DNA from: an uncultured Acidobacteriota bacterium | GTDB lineage: Bacteria; Acidobacteriota; CAIWXX01 | Assembly (NCBI GenBank): GCA_903916735.1 | Contig: CAIWXX010000180.1 | Span: 1-64,000 of the forward strand | DNA length: 64,000 nucleotides | Direction of reading: 5' to 3' | Shown: piece by piece, positions 33,963-43,822 of the stretch | Numbering within the stretch: the stretch's first letter is position 1 | How the letters are laid out: each line of letters begins with the position of its first letter | Translations under genes and position numbers: made by a program | The notes under the pieces: generated by a model | Database searches by the model: none | Seen by the model: only the letters and a program-made list of their open reading frames with translations | Told to the model about the DNA's origin: nothing

Positions 33963-34892
33963 ATGAAGACCTTCCTGCTCGCTCTATTAGGACTTCTGAC
34001 AATTGCCTACATTATTATCTGGTCAATGATCGCCCGGCGCATGCGGCGGGCGACTCAGATGGAACATCCCGCCACGGACGATCCGCGGCCGAGCCTGCTG
34101 ATGCTTGGGATCGGGTTTCTCACGAATTTTCTGGACACGCTGGGCATCGGCAGTTTTGCCGTGACAACGTCTATTTACAAGCTGTTCCATCTGGTGCCGG
34201 ATGAACTTATCCCCGGGACTCTGAACGTCGGGCATGCAATCCCGACTATCGCTGAAGCGCTCATCTACATCGCCATCATTGGAGTCGATATGAGGACGCT
34301 TTTCCTGATGATCGGCGCATCGGTCTTGGGCGCCTGGCTGGGAGCGGGGGTCGTCGCACGGATGTCCCGGCGCATGATCCAGATTGGAATGGGCTTCGCC
34401 CTTCTTGTGGCCGCTCTTCTGATGCTGCTGACGCAATTGAAAGCGCTTCATCTCGGAGGCAACACGCTTGATCTTGGAGGCGTGTCCCTCTTAATCGGTG
34501 TCGTTGGGAATTTCATGCTGGGAGCATTGATGACGCTCGGAATAGGCCTCTATGCGCCTTGCATGATACTTGTGAGCCTGCTCGGCATGAACCCCACTGC
34601 TGCTTTTCCCATCATGATGGGATCATGTGCATTCCTGATGCCGGTGGGCGGGGTCCGATTCATCAAACTCAAAGGTTACAGTATCCGAGCTGCAATCGGC
34701 CTTGCCATTGGTGGAGTGCCAGGTGTGCTACTCGCCGCCTATATCGTGAAATCGTTGCCGCTCGGGGCTGTCCGCTGGCTCGTCATCTGTGTCGTCATCT
34801 ATGCCGCTCTTATGATGTTGCGTTCGGCCAGAACAGAGCGAGCGCGGAAAGCACGGGCCGCAGCGGCGCCGGTGATGGATTCGTTGCAATAA
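33963..34892 (+). CDS. TSUP-family (TauE/SafE) membrane permease
   Basis: The 309-aa protein has eight or so hydrophobic helices and the repeated G-rich motifs of TSUP carriers: GIGFLTNFLDTLGIGSFA in the first half and LLIGVVGNFMLGALMTLG with GLYAPCM in the second. A basic loop follows the first helix. The family exports or imports sulfite, sulfoacetate and similar anions. No sulfur gene lies nearby, so the substrate stays open. The start is at 33963 with AAAGGA directly before it. Confidence 0.85.
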   Translation: MKTFLLALLGLLTIAYIIIWSMIARRMRRATQMEHPATDDPRPSLLMLGIGFLTNFLDTLGIGSFAVTTSIYKLFHLVPDELIPGTLNVGHAIPTIAEALIYIAIIGVDMRTLFLMIGASVLGAWLGAGVVARMSRRMIQIGMGFALLVAALLMLLTQLKALHLGGNTLDLGGVSLLIGVVGNFMLGALMTLGIGLYAPCMILVSLLGMNPTAAFPIMMGSCAFLMPVGGVRFIKLKGYSIRAAIGLAIGGVPGVLLAAYIVKSLPLGAVRWLVICVVIYAALMMLRSARTERARKARAAAAPVMDSLQ

Positions 34893-35012
34893 AGTTCGCG
34901 TGTCGCCCGTCCGGCCGGCGACCATTGAGAACCTGCTGTGCCCAAGGCAAAATGCCGCGTTCACTGACCTCTGTGGAAGTGCCCTCCTTCGTGAGTCAAT
35001 TCTGCGTTTGCC

Positions 35013-35033
35013 TTTTTACTTTTTACTTTTTAC
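35013..35033 (+). repeat. Short tandem repeat, three TTTTTAC units
   Basis: Three direct 7-bp units lie in the gap between the TSUP and metzincin genes. They are too short and too few for more than a slippage-prone tract. Confidence 0.7.
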
Positions 35034-35043
35034 TTCCTTGGTC

Positions 35044-35060
35044 CGCGAGTCCTACTCGCG
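35044..35060. repeat. Palindrome with GCGAGTC-C-TACTCGC core
   Basis: CGCGAG/CTCGCG close a TCCTA loop. The 15-bp core is the same as that at 28524-28538 except for one loop base. Confidence 0.55.
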
Positions 35061-35173
35061 CGGATCGGGATTTGGGAGAGGTCGGTTGCGCTCTGGAGAT
35101 AGTCCGATTAGGATAATCAAAAGGAACAAGGATTGTCGACGGACTATCGACATCGAATCTGAAGGAGAATAGA

Positions 35174-36319
35174 ATGGTGAAAGGTCGTTTCCTCTCATGC
35201 GCATTCACGACATACATCGCCTTAGCCACCGCTCTCGCGCTATTCTCAGCGGGGCCGGCACTGGCGGTCGACGCCGATGGCGATGGGCTGAATGACGACG
35301 TCGAGCTCACACTCGGCTCAAATCCCGCCCATAAGGACATATTCATTCAAGTCGACTGGCTCGTTGTCAACGGCCGCAGCATGAAACCGCGAGACGGATT
35401 GATTGCAATCCTTCAGAACTCCTTCGCAGTGGCGCCGGTATCAAATCCAGACGGTCTGCCGGGGATCACCGTGCATGTCGAACTGGGCAATGAAATTGTG
35501 GATTCGCGCGAAGCGATCGGCTATATGGATGCCGGCTACAACTACGACTGGAATGATTTCGACGCCATTAAGGCCGCTTATCTCAATCCTGCACACGTCA
35601 ACACTCACCATTACTGCCTTTTCGCCAAGTGCATCGGCGGTCAGGGCGGAGCTCCGACGACCATCAGCGGTATCTCGCGCAATAATCTCACGAATTTTAC
35701 GGCAGGGGCGAGCGACTTCATCGTGGCACTCGGCGCAGACGCTTGGCACAACTGGCCGAATTCATCGCTCTACTACCTCATCCAATCCGGCACCTTCATG
35801 CATGAACTTGGCCACGACATCGGCTTGCGACACGGCGGCGTCGACCATGTCAATTGGAAACCGAATTTCCTGAGCGTCATGAACTACACTTTTCAGCTTT
35901 GGGGAGTGCTTAATAATAAGCATTCAATCTACGACTACTCACGCATTCAGCTGCCGGATTTGAATGAGAAGAAACTCAACGAGACCAAAGGCCTTGGGTC
36001 CAACGCAGCCGGCTATGGCACCGGATGGTATTACTCCAAAGGGCATGGATCCTATGTCTACCACGAGGTACTGGATGCTACCAAGAAAATCGATTGGAAC
36101 GTCGACCGCAAAATAAAAAGTTCTGTGAAAGCCGATATCAGTCACGATGGAGCCTACTGTACCCTGAAAGGCGGTTACAACGAATGGGCACACATCGTCT
36201 TCACGGGCGGGGCCATTGGGCACACCGGCATGCGAGCCTCGCTGCCGCGTGTCGCTGGCTCAGGCTGCCTCACATTTGAAGACGTGAAGAGGCAATCGAT
36301 CCCGAGGCAGAGGCTTTAG
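35174..36319 (+). CDS. Secreted metzincin-type metalloprotease with TSP3-like calcium repeat
   Basis: The ATG at 35174 follows GAAGGAG. The 381-aa product has a signal peptide ending near GPALA, then DADGDGLNDDVELTLGSNP, a thrombospondin type-3-like Ca-binding repeat. The zinc site HELGHDIGLRHGG (HExxHxxGxxH) near residue 212 and the SVMNY Met-turn about 22 residues later define a metzincin. The domain around them (PGITVHVELGNE, HHYCLFAKC) does not let me name a family. It is the seventh secreted peptidase in the window and the last before the giant-protein locus. Confidence 0.88.
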   Translation: MVKGRFLSCAFTTYIALATALALFSAGPALAVDADGDGLNDDVELTLGSNPAHKDIFIQVDWLVVNGRSMKPRDGLIAILQNSFAVAPVSNPDGLPGITVHVELGNEIVDSREAIGYMDAGYNYDWNDFDAIKAAYLNPAHVNTHHYCLFAKCIGGQGGAPTTISGISRNNLTNFTAGASDFIVALGADAWHNWPNSSLYYLIQSGTFMHELGHDIGLRHGGVDHVNWKPNFLSVMNYTFQLWGVLNNKHSIYDYSRIQLPDLNEKKLNETKGLGSNAAGYGTGWYYSKGHGSYVYHEVLDATKKIDWNVDRKIKSSVKADISHDGAYCTLKGGYNEWAHIVFTGGAIGHTGMRASLPRVAGSGCLTFEDVKRQSIPRQRL

Positions 36320-36830
36320 CGGAGCAGAGGAACACACAAGGAAATAGTCATCGATCCGCCCGTCGGCGACGCACAATCCGGCCAGCGAGCTCTTGGCAAT
36401 TCCTCTGGAGTGTTAGCTGAGAATGCGGTTGAGTTCGGATAGGAAGCCATTGTCCAACGAACACACCGATTCGCATTCAGCGGCAGACCGATCGCCTGGA
36501 CGCTGAAGCTCTGGCCAAGCCTCATGCCGAAATAATGTTCTGGAACACAAGCGATCCCAAATGCACAGATCACTCCTGGAGGCTAGTGCTCTTCCATCGG
36601 GGATCGCTGTCATTGATTATGATGATAGGTGCAAAATTACTCGATAATCATGGAAACTCATCCAGACTGATCAACTGATAATGGCTATTTTGACGCTTTT
36701 ATATGACAATGTCAAAAACACAGAGTATTTGTATATTTATTGCAGACAAAGTGATTTGGAATAACTTAATAAAACTACTTGAAAGATAAGTGGATTTTTT
36801 GGTACTCTATACGAGGGGGTTTTTACACGC
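36320..36830. other. Intergenic region with an AT-rich promoter segment
   Basis: The left half is ordinary in composition and shows nothing recognisable. From about 36610 the DNA turns strongly AT-rich up to the promoter of the three-gene locus. Confidence 0.5.
36779..36808 (+). promoter_or_regulatory. Candidate promoter of the giant-protein locus
   Basis: TTGAAA (36779-36784) and TACTCT (36803-36808) are 18 bp apart, with a run of AT-rich DNA upstream that could act as an UP element. A GAGGGGG ribosome site (36813-36819) and the ATG at 36831 follow at once, so the leader would be short. Confidence 0.5.
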
Positions 36831-39752
36831 ATGCTAATTCCATCTCGATTGATCGATCTGAAGAACTGCCTAATTCCAGGCTTGTTTCTTCTTGCCTACG
36901 CAATTATTTCTCCCCTCAGCGCATCAGACGAATCGGCTCAACCCGGCTCCTCTCCCGAGGAACTCCAGCATCTGTTCGCCGCGGAATGCTCGTCCGGTCA
37001 GGCCAGTCCACAAGGGTCGAAGGCAACGCCAGTTGAGCTGGAAGTTGCTCGTTCCGGGGATTCCTCTGTTAAGCAGCTGAGTGAGGTTCTGAGGAACAGC
37101 CCGGATGAGTGTCTTCGTTGTGCCGCAGCACGGGCCTTGCGAGAAATCGGCCGCGCATCATCTGCTGCTATCCCTGATCTGATCGCGGCGACAAAGGATC
37201 CCAGTCCCGTCGTCCGCCTGCAAGCCGCTCGAAGCCTTGCAAAAATCGACCCAATGTCCATTCCTGCAGCCGTCGATGTGATGACCGCGGGCCTCAAGAA
37301 TGAGAGCCCGGCCGAGCGAGTGCTCGCGGCGCAAGCACTCGGAGAAATCGGCCATGCCGCTGCCGCCGCGATACCTGCTTTGAAAGAAGCCACACACGAT
37401 ACGGACACGATCGTACAATCTGCCGCCACCACTGCCCTGGCGAAATGCGCCGCTCCTGTCACACAGAAGAAGGATCAGATCTTCCTCATGGGCATCGGGA
37501 TGCTCAGGCTGAACTGGGCCAGGGTCCATGGCAACGAAATCAGATTCCGATACAGCGACCTCGGGCTGCCCGCCGAGTTTTCGACAAGAGAACGCGCCTC
37601 GTTCGTACTCGATGGCACTTTGGGCCACGGGGCATATGACCTGGACGGGCACATCGACTATGACCCGGAAAACCGCATCACCGAACCTCCTCTGGATTTT
37701 CTGGTCACAGTTGGTAACAAGCGTGAGTACGCGTCGGTCGGTGATTTCAGGATGGGCGTCTACCTCGATTCCGTTTTTTCCCAGTATTACCATCCCTTTC
37801 GCGGGGCAATCCTGGGGAAACGATGGGATACATTCGGGGCCGAGGTCCTGGGTGGAATGGCCAGGGGCGAATCGGGTATTGATGAACTGCCCGCGGATGC
37901 CGGCGCGGGCCCGTACTACATCAAGGACTCGCCGATACTCAGAGGAAGTGAGATCGTTTTCCTAGTCACGAGAAGCGCACTCAATCCCAGCCAGGAAATC
38001 AGCCGGAGACAGGTGTCCAGAAATACCGACTATTTCTTCGATTATGATCGCGGTGAAATTCTTTTCAATTACCCCATATACTCGCAGGACGAACGTGGGA
38101 ATCCCATTTCCATCCTGGTGTCGTATCAGTTCGAATCGCTGGCTGGTAGATTCACACGGTATGTGCTCGGATTTCGCACCTTCGTGTCTCCGGCTAAATA
38201 TCTGAAAGCCAGCTTTACATACATTGCCGACGCCGACAGCACGTTATCCTTCGATGAGGCCTTTAAAAACCGGCGCGGCATCTCCACCCTTGGCCTCAAT
38301 ATCGACACCACGCGGTTGAATTTCGTCGGTGAGTACTCATCCAGCGCCGAGCCCTCGATCGCGAGACAGAACGGCCTCTTTGGCGCCGGCAGGTTCTCTT
38401 TCAAAGATTCACTGAAACTCTATGTCAACTCCTGGAATGTCGACACCGACTTTTCCACATTTGCCAATCAACAACTTCAATACGGCTTCAACCTCTATCA
38501 GGTATTCCCCTACTACTCGGAGAGGAACATCTTTATTTCGCCATTTCAGTTTTCGAGAAATCTCGGCTCCGACCTCTATCCTTTTACGCAATCTCGAGTC
38601 GTCGTCGATCAGAAAGAAGTCAACAGCTTTCTCGAGTGGGATCGCGGGCAGACGAGGTTCAGTGGCGGATATGGGTTCACTCGAGAACTCTCGACCGACA
38701 CCGGGCTCGACACCGCCTACTTCTCGGTCTTCCGCAACGATGTCGCCACGAAATACTGGGGCAAGTTCCAATTCGACTCCGGGTCGGATCCTATGAGAGA
38801 CATTCAGGATGCGCGAGAAAAGGAGGTGCTTCTTGGAGTTCGGCAGCGCCTCTGGAAGCGGACGAGCGGCGATCTGTTTCTGCAAGCCGATTACAACCTC
38901 GACCAATACGATAACCTGCTGAGCGGCAGCTCAAACACGCGGGCGCAGACGTTTTCACTCTCCACCGAGTATCTGATCGGGCAGGAAGGATACTTCGCCG
39001 GGTACAGGAAAGAGCTGGTGACGGACACGGACACCAGTCGATCGCTTGCCGACAATGACATCCTGGAAGCCGGCGTCAAACACCATCTCTACAAAGGCAT
39101 TTTCATTGACAGCCGAATCAGGGATGAATCCAATACCCAGGGCGATGTGACGTCCGATGCCCAGATCATTTCAATCGGTGGCGGATATGAAGGAAAGTCA
39201 TTCAGAGGAATCGGACGATACGAAATCCAGTTGAACAAGTCGGAGGGGGCCGAGGGGCGGCGGAGGCTCTGGTCCGTCTATCTCTTTGGGTCCCCTGTCA
39301 AGGAGATGGACTTGAGCCTCAGGTACTATAAGCAAGCCGGTCGCAACGAAGCTCCGACTTCACTCACGGAAACCGCCGAAGAAGAGTTGAATTTCCGGCT
39401 ACTGTGGAGAATCACGCGGAAATATTCGGTCTATTCTCAATGGCGCTATGATACGAACGTCGAAGTTTATCCGCCACTCAACAGAACGAAAAGCAATTCG
39501 GTTGCATCGGTACAGGGTGTGAGTCTGAAGTTCACACGCAAGCTGGATTTCCTCGCTAACTATAAGCTCATCAAAGTATACGGCCCGATCGACAACCGCA
39601 AAGAATCCGGTACGGCTGAGCTCGGGTATCTCGTCTTCACGCATTTCAGGTTCGGTGTCGGCGCCGAAATCATCGACTACAGGGATCAGCAGGATCCGAC
39701 TCAGAACTACAAATCCAAGGTTGGTTATTTCAAGTTCGTGGCGCTTTTCTAG
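36831..39752 (+). CDS. HEAT-repeat protein with large beta-barrel-like C-terminal region (outer membrane)
   Basis: The 973-aa protein has a signal peptide ending near PLSASDE. Residues of about 75-205 hold three or four HEAT/PBS-like repeats (CAAARALREIGRASSAAIPDL, VVRLQAARSLAKID, RVLAAQALGEIGHAAAAAIP). From about residue 220 the sequence is made of alternating, Tyr- and Phe-rich beta strands (YHPFRGAILGKRWDTFGAEV, FRLLWRITRKYSVYSQWRYD) and ends in VGYFKFVALF. A terminal Phe is the usual signal for BAM-dependent insertion. I read it as an outer-membrane barrel with a periplasmic helical adaptor. No named family was recognised. Two large secreted proteins follow directly, so it may help export or anchor them. 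Confidence 0.8.
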   Translation: MLIPSRLIDLKNCLIPGLFLLAYAIISPLSASDESAQPGSSPEELQHLFAAECSSGQASPQGSKATPVELEVARSGDSSVKQLSEVLRNSPDECLRCAAARALREIGRASSAAIPDLIAATKDPSPVVRLQAARSLAKIDPMSIPAAVDVMTAGLKNESPAERVLAAQALGEIGHAAAAAIPALKEATHDTDTIVQSAATTALAKCAAPVTQKKDQIFLMGIGMLRLNWARVHGNEIRFRYSDLGLPAEFSTRERASFVLDGTLGHGAYDLDGHIDYDPENRITEPPLDFLVTVGNKREYASVGDFRMGVYLDSVFSQYYHPFRGAILGKRWDTFGAEVLGGMARGESGIDELPADAGAGPYYIKDSPILRGSEIVFLVTRSALNPSQEISRRQVSRNTDYFFDYDRGEILFNYPIYSQDERGNPISILVSYQFESLAGRFTRYVLGFRTFVSPAKYLKASFTYIADADSTLSFDEAFKNRRGISTLGLNIDTTRLNFVGEYSSSAEPSIARQNGLFGAGRFSFKDSLKLYVNSWNVDTDFSTFANQQLQYGFNLYQVFPYYSERNIFISPFQFSRNLGSDLYPFTQSRVVVDQKEVNSFLEWDRGQTRFSGGYGFTRELSTDTGLDTAYFSVFRNDVATKYWGKFQFDSGSDPMRDIQDAREKEVLLGVRQRLWKRTSGDLFLQADYNLDQYDNLLSGSSNTRAQTFSLSTEYLIGQEGYFAGYRKELVTDTDTSRSLADNDILEAGVKHHLYKGIFIDSRIRDESNTQGDVTSDAQIISIGGGYEGKSFRGIGRYEIQLNKSEGAEGRRRLWSVYLFGSPVKEMDLSLRYYKQAGRNEAPTSLTETAEEELNFRLLWRITRKYSVYSQWRYDTNVEVYPPLNRTKSNSVASVQGVSLKFTRKLDFLANYKLIKVYGPIDNRKESGTAELGYLVFTHFRFGVGAEIIDYRDQQDPTQNYKSKVGYFKFVALF

Positions 39753-39823
39753 GCAAAATGCCGCACAGGTTTCATCATAAAGAATTGATTGGCGACTCAG
39801 GCGGCCCCTTTCGGAGGAAAATC

Positions 39824-42800
39824 ATGATCAACAAGAAGAGGAGAGCGTTTTCGGTCGCACTCCTGGCAGCGAGTATTCTGGCGACATCACCATCGTCATT
39901 CGGCAAGACGGCGGTGAGTGAGACTCTGTGCTACACGGAGAGAGTCACCGACGCTCCATCTTATAATATTTATACTGGGCGCAATGACCCTAACAATCCC
40001 ATCGTGTGGTCCCACACCGTGCCCCCGGGCATCCTCAAATCCGTTATCCGTGTCGGGCTCTTTATCGAAGCATACGATGTGGATTACCCGGCCAACGATG
40101 AACATGACCGTGTTTTCATCAACGGCTACGACCTCGGATTGCTCGAAGGCTTCAACAACGAATGGGGCACGGTCGAGAAAACCGTACCGCCGGAAGTCAT
40201 GCGCGAAGGGATCAATGATCTCCGCATCGTTGTGGACGAACTCGATAAGGGATGGAAGGTGACGATCCGCGCCAGCGAGATCAGATTTTATTGTTCCAGT
40301 GCCGAACCCGATTTTTCAATCGGCGTGACGCCGACAAGCCTGTCGGTTCCACAAGGCGGCACGACATCGTACACAGTGACCCTCACCTCCTTGAACCAAT
40401 TCAGTTCTCCCGTCTCTCTCACTGTCACCGGCCTCCCCGACGGCGCCACCAGCCAGTTCGCGACAAATCCGTTGACTCCCAGCGGCGAGTGCGCTCTCCG
40501 CATCGACACATCTCCGACCACTCCGTTCGGGACGTATCCACTGACAGTGACCGGCACGGGAGGCGAAAAGAGCCATTCGGCCGATGTCACTCTTGTCGTG
40601 ACAGCCGGTGCCGACTTCACAATCGACGCTGATCCGCCGAGTCGCACGGTTTCTCAGGGAGGAGATGCGACCTACACGATATCTTTAAAGGCGAAAAATG
40701 GGTTTGAGTCGCCGGTCGATTTGAGTGTGGAAAATCTACCTCAAGGGGCGACAGCCGCCTTTGATCCGAATCCGAAAGTGCCGACAGGCGAGTCCAAGAT
40801 GACGGTATCGACGTCGGATACCACGCCGACCGGCACCTATTCCGTGACGGTCAAGGGCATCGGTGGCGGGAAGACACAATCCTGCCAGGTCACGCTTGTC
40901 GTCTCCAGCGCACCTGATTACACGATCCAGGCAACGCCCCCCGAGAAAACAGTCATTGCCGGTGATTCAGCCACATATTCCGTGAATCTCACCGCTCTGA
41001 ATGGATTCTCGTCGCCGGTGAACCTGAACGTCGCAGGGCTTCCGGATGGAGCACATGGCCAATTTTCAAAGAATCCCATAACCCCGTCAGGCCAGGTCGA
41101 TCTTGAAATCATGACATCCGATAACACTCCGCCCGGGATCTACTCATTGACGATCGCGGGAGACAGCGGCAGGAAACACCATGCTGCAACCGTCAATCTG
41201 GTTGTGTCACCGAAACCGGATTTCGAAATCAGCGCCTCGCCGAGTAGCAGCGTCATCGCACCCTCCGAGGTCACGACGTTCATCATCAATCTGAAATCGA
41301 TCAACGGGTTCAAACAACCCGTACAACTGTCGGCAACAGGACTTCCACCAGGCGCCGGCGGAGAATTCAAGATGAATCCCGTCACGCCATCGGGTCAAAC
41401 AACCCTGGAGGTGGCGACGACGGCCGCAACGCCAACCGGCACCTACTCGATCACGATCTCGGGCGAGGGCGCCGGCATGACTCACTCGACGACTGTTTCG
41501 CTCATCATCGTCGTTCGCCCGGATTTCTCGATCATTGCGACGCCTCCAACCCAGACGGCTACATTCGGTACTCCGGTCGTATACACAATCCAACTCCTTC
41601 CCGTCAACGGGTTCAAGGAGATGGTCGAGCTTTCCGTGGCAGGGCTGCCCAAAGGCGCCGTCGCCGAGTTCGACCGGAGAAAATTCACCCCTCCAGGCAA
41701 AACGCCGCTCAATGTGACTGTGCCGGCCGAAACTACGCCTGGTGAATACCCGATCACAATCACCGGGGTTGGTGGAAGCAAAACGCGGACAGCCGTCGTC
41801 GAACTGGTTGTTCCGCAGGACATCTGCCCGCCGTTTTCAGTGCAGATCTCGGCAACACCCGACTCCGGGCAGGCGCCTCTTGCCGTGCAACTGAAAGCGA
41901 CGATCACGGAGGAATTCCAATACAACGGCGCATACTCATACATCTGGGATTTCGGTGACGGACAGATATCGACCGACACTCAGCCGGTTCATACCTACGA
42001 ACGATCCGGTGTCTTCACCATTCACGTGAAAGTCACGAATGCGTGCGGCGATGAAAAGCAGGCGGAAAAACAAATTGCCGTGGAATCGTTCACCGGTTCG
42101 ATTCGGAAGGCCTTCTCGCCAGGTGAAGCTTCACCAGGCGAAACCGTGACGATGTCCCTTTCATTTCAGAGTGATTCGACATCCGAATTCCAGGACGTGT
42201 CGGTGCGAGACGAACTTCCCGCATCTCTGATTTACGTCGGCGATACTGCGCCGGTCAAGCCGCGTTTTGAAGGGAAGAGGATCATATGGCTGTTCCCGCA
42301 GATCCGGAAAAAGCAGCGGGTGCAGTTCGACGTCACGCTCCGCATATCAGACAGAGCAACTCCCGGCCGGATAACGAACATCGCCTACCTGGACCATGAA
42401 AGTCTGAAGCGCCCGATCTCATCGAATACCGCCGTCATGAAGGTCAGAGGCATCCAGGTGATGCTTGTGAAAAGTGTGGACAAGGTAACGGCCAAAGCAT
42501 CAGATGAAATCCACTATCAGATCCGACTTCAGAATACATCGAACATTCCGTTAACGGATGTTATCATCAGGGACGAGCTCTCAGCGTATTTGGAATTCAT
42601 CTCCCAGGAGAGCGCTCTCTCGTTCTCAAAAGAGGGCTCGACTCTCCTGTGGAAAGGTCATGCCGATCCGGGCGCGGAAACACTCATCGCCTTCACTGCG
42701 CGAATCACCAACATCGCTTTGTCGGGCACATCGGTGACAAACACCGCATCGCTCACGGCCAGAGAGCTCGCCAAGAAGATGAACTCGAATATGGTGACAA

Positions 42801-43822
42801 CGGTTCTGCAATCGGAACCGATCCCATTGACAAAAGTCTCCTTCAGGAAGAGATCCGAAGTTCCACAGGTCGAAGTGGGCAGGATGGTCCGGTTCAGGCT
42901 GGAGATCGACAACCGCTCGGATTCGGCGCTTCTATCGCCCATCATCGAGGATGACCTCCCGCAAGGGTTCTCCTACGTGGCAGCATCAACGCTGCTGAAC
43001 ACATCGGCCTTCAACGATCCCGACGGCAAGGGAACTCTCTTCTGGCATCTCCCCAACATCCCACCTCGACAGATCACGACCTTGAGCTATCAGGTCGTCA
43101 TCGATGCGGACGCAAGGCGCGGCAAGAATGTGAATAGGGCGGTTCTCAGAACCAGGGATGTTTCGGGACAGAATGTGATGCTCGAAGCTTCCGAGTTCAT
43201 CAACGTCTCTTCATCCGGCTTTACTTTCTACAGCGGAGTTGAAGGATATGTTTTCCTGGATCGCAACAAGGATGAATATTTCTCCACCGGAGACACACCG
43301 ATCGAAGGCGTCGAAGTGAAGATCTCGTCAGGTGAGAGCCTCGTCACCGATACGAATGGATACTTCAAAGAAGAGGGAATGAACCCCGGTGACTATGCCG
43401 TCGGCGTCAACACCACCACGCTGGCACAAAACCTCCGGCCTTCCAATTCGCCGATGGCCGTCAACCTGCCGGACGGCTTTACTGAGCGAGTGGATTTCCC
43501 TGTCAGGTTCCGCGTGGCCGATGATGAAATGAGCCGCGTGGAAGGCAGAGTGTTTTACGATAAAAATGGCGATGGCGCATATGGTCCTGGTGATCCGCTG
43601 GCTGCCGATTTTCAAGCGCGGCTCGACGGCACGATGCAAACTGCCGGTGCCGCCGGGCGATTCGTCTTCACCGATCTCACTCCGGGAAACCACACAATTG
43701 AAATCATCTACACAGGCAAGACAATGAAAAAAGAAGTGGTCCTCACCCCCGGACAGACCACTATCGACATACCACTGAAATTTTCAGGCATCATCATTAC
43801 CATATCTGGAGAAGTGAAATGA
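39824..43822 (+). CDS. Secreted multidomain protein: five 101-aa Ig-like repeats, PKD, DUF11-like and SdrD-B-like domains
   Basis: The ATG at 39824 lies behind GGAGG, giving 1332 aa with a signal peptide (RRAFSVALLAASILATSPSSFG). A beta-rich domain (about 35-160) leads into five Ig-like repeats starting at residues 162, 263, 364, 465 and 566, each exactly 101 residues (P-D-F/Y-x-I start, NGFxxPVxLSVxGLPxGA core, GTYxxTIxG end). A PKD domain (IWDFGDGQISTDTQPVHTY) follows at about 667-755. Three DUF11-like segments run from 756 to about 1135, and two SdrD-B-like domains with Ca-type loops (FLDRNKDEYFSTGD, FYDKNGDGAYGPGD) close it. It is 71 bases after the barrel gene and overlaps the next gene by ATGA. 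It is probably a surface fibre or adhesin-like component. Confidence 0.9.
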   Translation: MINKKRRAFSVALLAASILATSPSSFGKTAVSETLCYTERVTDAPSYNIYTGRNDPNNPIVWSHTVPPGILKSVIRVGLFIEAYDVDYPANDEHDRVFINGYDLGLLEGFNNEWGTVEKTVPPEVMREGINDLRIVVDELDKGWKVTIRASEIRFYCSSAEPDFSIGVTPTSLSVPQGGTTSYTVTLTSLNQFSSPVSLTVTGLPDGATSQFATNPLTPSGECALRIDTSPTTPFGTYPLTVTGTGGEKSHSADVTLVVTAGADFTIDADPPSRTVSQGGDATYTISLKAKNGFESPVDLSVENLPQGATAAFDPNPKVPTGESKMTVSTSDTTPTGTYSVTVKGIGGGKTQSCQVTLVVSSAPDYTIQATPPEKTVIAGDSATYSVNLTALNGFSSPVNLNVAGLPDGAHGQFSKNPITPSGQVDLEIMTSDNTPPGIYSLTIAGDSGRKHHAATVNLVVSPKPDFEISASPSSSVIAPSEVTTFIINLKSINGFKQPVQLSATGLPPGAGGEFKMNPVTPSGQTTLEVATTAATPTGTYSITISGEGAGMTHSTTVSLIIVVRPDFSIIATPPTQTATFGTPVVYTIQLLPVNGFKEMVELSVAGLPKGAVAEFDRRKFTPPGKTPLNVTVPAETTPGEYPITITGVGGSKTRTAVVELVVPQDICPPFSVQISATPDSGQAPLAVQLKATITEEFQYNGAYSYIWDFGDGQISTDTQPVHTYERSGVFTIHVKVTNACGDEKQAEKQIAVESFTGSIRKAFSPGEASPGETVTMSLSFQSDSTSEFQDVSVRDELPASLIYVGDTAPVKPRFEGKRIIWLFPQIRKKQRVQFDVTLRISDRATPGRITNIAYLDHESLKRPISSNTAVMKVRGIQVMLVKSVDKVTAKASDEIHYQIRLQNTSNIPLTDVIIRDELSAYLEFISQESALSFSKEGSTLLWKGHADPGAETLIAFTARITNIALSGTSVTNTASLTARELAKKMNSNMVTTVLQSEPIPLTKVSFRKRSEVPQVEVGRMVRFRLEIDNRSDSALLSPIIEDDLPQGFSYVAASTLLNTSAFNDPDGKGTLFWHLPNIPPRQITTLSYQVVIDADARRGKNVNRAVLRTRDVSGQNVMLEASEFINVSSSGFTFYSGVEGYVFLDRNKDEYFSTGDTPIEGVEVKISSGESLVTDTNGYFKEEGMNPGDYAVGVNTTTLAQNLRPSNSPMAVNLPDGFTERVDFPVRFRVADDEMSRVEGRVFYDKNGDGAYGPGDPLAADFQARLDGTMQTAGAAGRFVFTDLTPGNHTIEIIYTGKTMKKEVVLTPGQTTIDIPLKFSGIIITISGEVK
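40307..41821 (+). repeat. Five tandem coding repeats of 303 bp
   Basis: Units begin at 40307, 40610, 40913, 41216 and 41519. The period is exact, with no indels between units, although the DNA sequences have diverged clearly. This suggests old duplications held at constant length. Confidence 0.85.

Noticed and set aside
36316-36573. 85-codon minus-strand frame after the metzincin gene
   Set aside because: No motif, no ribosome site and no helpful context.
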